Shown piece by piece: positions 13,107 to 15,731 of a stretch of DNA of 15,731 bases. The stretch is from Actinomycetes bacterium (GTDB lineage Bacteria; Actinomycetota; Acidimicrobiia; Acidimicrobiales; RAAP-2): positions 6,196 to 21,926 of the forward strand of contig JAJYWG010000408.1 of the NCBI GenBank assembly GCA_021791615.1. The letters run 5' to 3'. The position numbers were made by a program, and so were the translations under genes. The notes beneath the pieces were generated by a model. That model did no database searches. It was not told the origin of the DNA and was given only the letters and a program-made list of their open reading frames with translations. Each line of letters opens with the position of its first letter. Positions within the stretch are counted from its first letter, which is position 1.

Positions 13107-14579
13107 ATGCTGATCGTCGACAGTGTGCGGAAGACGTACGGGGAGACCCACGCTCTCGCGTCGCTCAGCCTCCAGGCCCACCCGAGAGAGATCCTCGGGA
13201 TCGTCGGCGCCAACGGAGCCGGAAAGAGCACGTTGGTAAAGCTGCTTGCTGGAGAAGAGCGGGAGGACGGCGGTACCATCACGCACAACGACCTCGTATT
13301 GTCGCTCGAACGGCGTCGTGAGCTGGTCGCAGTCGTGCATCAGGAGCCACAGCTGTTCCCGAACCTGACGGTGGCAGCCAACCTGATGGTCGGTTGGGGA
13401 GGGATTGCAAAGCCCCGGCCGACGCCAGAAGTAGAGGAGCTTCTCCAGCACCTTCATATTGGCGACCAGGCGAATGAGCTCCTCGAGAACACGTCCATCG
13501 CCGTGTGGCAGTTGACGGAGATCGCGCGAGCTCTTCTGCGATCGGCCGAGGTGTTCGTCTTCGACGAGCCGAACTCCGCGCTCACGAAAGACGAATCCCA
13601 AGAGATGTTCGAGCACATGAGGCGCCTGCGTGACGCCGGCAAGCTGGTGATCCTGGTCTCTCATCGCCTGGCAGAAGTCAGCGAAATCTGCGAGCGCGTC
13701 GTGGCGATACGTGACGGGAGCGTCGTGGGCGCCATGTTTGGCCGTGAAATCACGACTGAGAACCTGGCATCGATCCTGACTTCTCAGGGGTTGGGGGGTG
13801 CCGCATCGCCTGCGATCGCGGCACCATTGGTCGCCTCCGATGCGCCGCCGGTCGCTGAAGGCACTGGCGCACCGGGTGGCTCGGGAGACGGTCCGCTGCC
13901 AGGCAGGATCGCCGAGATGCAGATTGACGCAGCGAACCTCAGCATATGCGGCATACGAGGTCACGTCGTGGCGGTGACCGGTCCGGAAGGCGGTGGAGGA
14001 CGTGAGCTTGTGCGGAGTGCGCCGCTCGTCGGCGAGACCGGGCGCGTGCGCCGCGCGTACATCCCCGCAGATCGGCGCCAGTGCCTCTTCTTTAACATGT
14101 CAGTAGCCGCCAATATCGCTTCCCGCTTGAATCGACGCGAGCTGCCGTCCCGCCGCCAGCTCATCACCAGGCGGTTGCTTGCGGAAGCGGCTGACTCCTA
14201 CATCGAGGACTTCCGGATCAAGGCGGCGCACCCAGGGGTGATTGTCGGAAGTCTAAGCGGCGGAAACCAGCAGAAGGTTGCACTCGCATGTGCGCTGGCG
14301 GTACACCCGGACCTGTTGATCGTCGAAGAACCCACTCGTGGCGTTGACATTGCCACCAAGATTCAGATCCACGACATCCTCGGGTCATTCGCGCGATCGG
14401 GAGGTGCGGTCGTGATGTTCGTGAACGAGTTGGAAGACGCTGTCGGGTGCGCGGATCGTCTGTTCGTAGTGGACGACCAGGTGGTGCAGGGCTGCTTGGA
14501 TGTGGACAAGTCAAGCGACCTCGAAGCCCTCACCATCTTGGTGAACCAAAAGCTGGGGAAGCAGGTCAATGCCGCTTAG
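13107..14579 (+). CDS. CUT2 (ribose-type) ABC transporter, two-domain ATP-binding protein (RbsA/XylG-like)
   Basis: This 490-residue protein has two fused nucleotide-binding domains. Domain 1: Walker A GANGAGKST (34-42), Q79, the RbsA-type signature region TSIAVWQLTEIARA (129-142), Walker B VFVFDEP (149-155) and H186. Domain 2: a degenerate Walker A GPEGGGGREL (292-301) with no Lys-Ser/Thr, signature LSGGNQQK (383-390), Walker B IVEEPTRGVD (405-414) and VNELED in place of the switch. A degenerate second Walker A is normal in this family. Less normal is the stretch from there to the 'IPADRR' element: about 20 residues shorter than in E. coli RbsA as I recall it, missing the strand pair before the usual 'PEDR'. 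In contrast, the inter-domain linker (about 226-268) is long and rich in Ala, Gly and Pro. The gene ends 11 nt inside the permease gene, so the two are coupled. It should power uptake of the ligand bound by the protein at 11792. Confidence 0.88.
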   Translation: MLIVDSVRKTYGETHALASLSLQAHPREILGIVGANGAGKSTLVKLLAGEEREDGGTITHNDLVLSLERRRELVAVVHQEPQLFPNLTVAANLMVGWGGIAKPRPTPEVEELLQHLHIGDQANELLENTSIAVWQLTEIARALLRSAEVFVFDEPNSALTKDESQEMFEHMRRLRDAGKLVILVSHRLAEVSEICERVVAIRDGSVVGAMFGREITTENLASILTSQGLGGAASPAIAAPLVASDAPPVAEGTGAPGGSGDGPLPGRIAEMQIDAANLSICGIRGHVVAVTGPEGGGGRELVRSAPLVGETGRVRRAYIPADRRQCLFFNMSVAANIASRLNRRELPSRRQLITRRLLAEAADSYIEDFRIKAAHPGVIVGSLSGGNQQKVALACALAVHPDLLIVEEPTRGVDIATKIQIHDILGSFARSGGAVVMFVNELEDAVGCADRLFVVDDQVVQGCLDVDKSSDLEALTILVNQKLGKQVNAA

Positions 14580-15687
14580 GGGCGAACTGAACGTCGACAA
14601 GAGCGGCGCACGTTCAGCGGATCCAAAGGCAGAGCCAACGGGTGCTGCGTCGAGAACTGACTTGGAAGCGGGCGTGGGAGTCGTTCGCACGTCGTCTGGC
14701 ACCGTCAGAAACCTGTTACGAGCTTGGAGTCGTATCGGAGGACTTCTCGTCGCTGTGATCGCGTGTGCGATCGTGTTCGAGGGATTGAATACGGCATTTC
14801 TCAGCTCCGCGAATATCCTCACAATTTTCAAGACCACGAGCAGTCTCGGCATCATCGCGATGGGTGAGATGGTTGTACTTCTCGTCGGTGAAATCGATCT
14901 GTCCGTCGGATCGCTCTACGGTCTCGGGGCGATGTCAATTGCCCTTCTCTGGGTTCACGGTGTCCCGTTCGTGCTTGCATGTCTTGCCGGGCTCGGAATC
15001 GGATTCGGGGCAGGGTTGATCAACGGCATCGTCACCACCTACATCGGAGTCAACTCGTTTATCACCACGCTCGGGATGTTGAACCTCGCCGAGGGAATCA
15101 CGTTCCTGGCCAGCAACTCCGCGTCGGTGAACCCGCTCGCGACGGACCCGGGCTACTCCATCTTCGAGGCCTTCGGGCAGGACCAGGTCTTCGGGGTGGT
15201 GCCAGTTCAGATTTTTTGGCTACTTGGCATTGCGGTGATCATGTACGTGGTCGTCCACAGGAGCATGTTCGGCTTCAAGAGTGCGGCGATCGGCGGCAAC
15301 GGTGTCGCGGCAAAGGTCGTCGGTCTCCCCGTACGCCGGTACAAGATCATCGCCTTCGGACTGAGTGGCACCCTGGCGGTACTGGCCGGCATTATCGCCT
15401 TTTCGCTGGTGGGTGCGACGTCGCCCACGGCAGGATCGAGCCTTCCTTTCACGGTATTCGCAGCGGTGATCATCGGTGGCGCGAGTCTTTCGGGGGGCCG
15501 GGGCACGGTGTGGGGAACCTTCCTGGGCGCGCTGTTCTTGACGCTCATCTCGAACGGACTGTCGCTCCTCGGCTACGGACCGTTCGTCCAGCTCATCTTC
15601 GTTGGGGTCGTCATCGTGGTCGCTGTCGCCGTCGATCGCCTGACGTCGCGCGGACACGACCGCCAGTCCGCGCCGGTTCAATGGTAA
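14569..15687 (+). CDS. CUT2 (ribose-type) ABC transporter permease (RbsC-like)
   Basis: This 372-residue membrane protein carries the family hallmark 'EIDLSVGS' (usually GIDLSVGS), followed by 'GLINGIVTTYIGVNSFITTLGM', which appears as LINGIVTTYIGVNSF then ITTLGM. Near the C-terminus 'GGASLSGGRGTVWGTFLGA' is also characteristic. Hydrophobic segments start at about residue 57 and continue to the end, consistent with 8-10 membrane spans. The first 50 or so residues are hydrophilic and Gly/Ser/Ala-rich, longer than the short leader of E. coli RbsC; a later start is possible but none has a clear Shine-Dalgarno. The ATG lies 11 nt inside the ATPase gene. The protein is expected to act as a homodimer with the ATPase encoded upstream. 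Its TAA stop overlaps a possible next start. Confidence 0.9.
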   Translation: MPLRGELNVDKSGARSADPKAEPTGAASRTDLEAGVGVVRTSSGTVRNLLRAWSRIGGLLVAVIACAIVFEGLNTAFLSSANILTIFKTTSSLGIIAMGEMVVLLVGEIDLSVGSLYGLGAMSIALLWVHGVPFVLACLAGLGIGFGAGLINGIVTTYIGVNSFITTLGMLNLAEGITFLASNSASVNPLATDPGYSIFEAFGQDQVFGVVPVQIFWLLGIAVIMYVVVHRSMFGFKSAAIGGNGVAAKVVGLPVRRYKIIAFGLSGTLAVLAGIIAFSLVGATSPTAGSSLPFTVFAAVIIGGASLSGGRGTVWGTFLGALFLTLISNGLSLLGYGPFVQLIFVGVVIVVAVAVDRLTSRGHDRQSAPVQW

Positions 15688-15731
15688 CGCCGACGGAGCA
15701 GGAATCTTCGGGCCGCGTGCGGCTCGAAGCC
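15681..15731 (+). CDS. Possible start of a further operon gene, cut by the window edge
   Basis: ATG 15681 overlaps the permease stop by 7 nt and the frame stays open for 17 codons (MVTPTEQESSGRVRLEA) to the edge. Overlapping starts are the habit of this operon, so a real gene is plausible, perhaps another transporter or a catabolic enzyme. Seventeen residues are too few to identify it. Confidence 0.4.
   Translation, partial: MVTPTEQESSGRVRLEA

Overview
The window is high-GC bacterial DNA with mostly short gaps, several 4-nt start/stop overlaps and a promoter of the TTGACA-N17-TAnnnT kind. This fits an actinobacterium. The style of the export signals (Ala/Gly-rich with an AxA end and no lipobox) makes an acidimicrobial-type lineage a weak guess. 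I see no tRNA, rRNA, CRISPR array, insertion sequence or phage gene.

Left block, plus strand, 1-9713: one long catabolic and transport operon, entered part-way through. In order it holds the C-terminal part of an enolase-superfamily (mandelate racemase-like) acid-sugar dehydratase, a CUT1-type sugar binding protein, two MalF/MalG-type permeases, a DapA/5-dehydro-4-deoxyglucarate dehydratase-like enzyme, a short-chain dehydrogenase, a fold-type III PLP enzyme of the D-threonine aldolase/DSD1 family, a UgpC/MsmK-type ATPase, and an aldehyde dehydrogenase closest to 2-oxoglutarate-semialdehyde dehydrogenases. The simplest reading is uptake of a sugar or sugar acid, dehydration to a 2-keto-3-deoxy acid, a second dehydration (with or without decarboxylation) to 2-oxoglutarate semialdehyde, and oxidation to 2-oxoglutarate for the TCA cycle. 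The PLP enzyme is the piece that does not belong to the textbook version and hints at an amino-containing substrate.

Middle block, minus strand, 9853-11562: a second short-chain dehydrogenase, broken by one extra base in a run of six C/G at 11056-11061, overlaps by ATGA a xylose-isomerase-like TIM-barrel epimerase/isomerase. Its last gene converges on the left block.

Right block, plus strand, 11727-15731: a clear promoter and an overlapping 26-bp inverted repeat (likely operator) drive a CUT2 (ribose-type) transporter made of a binding protein, a two-domain ATPase with an abbreviated second half, and an RbsC-like permease. A further gene probably begins at the right edge.

Both transport operons carry a strong, T-tract-free stem-loop immediately after the binding-protein gene (2198-2250 and 13001-13048). 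Such a structure could keep the binding protein in excess over the membrane components. No transcription regulator gene is visible in the window.
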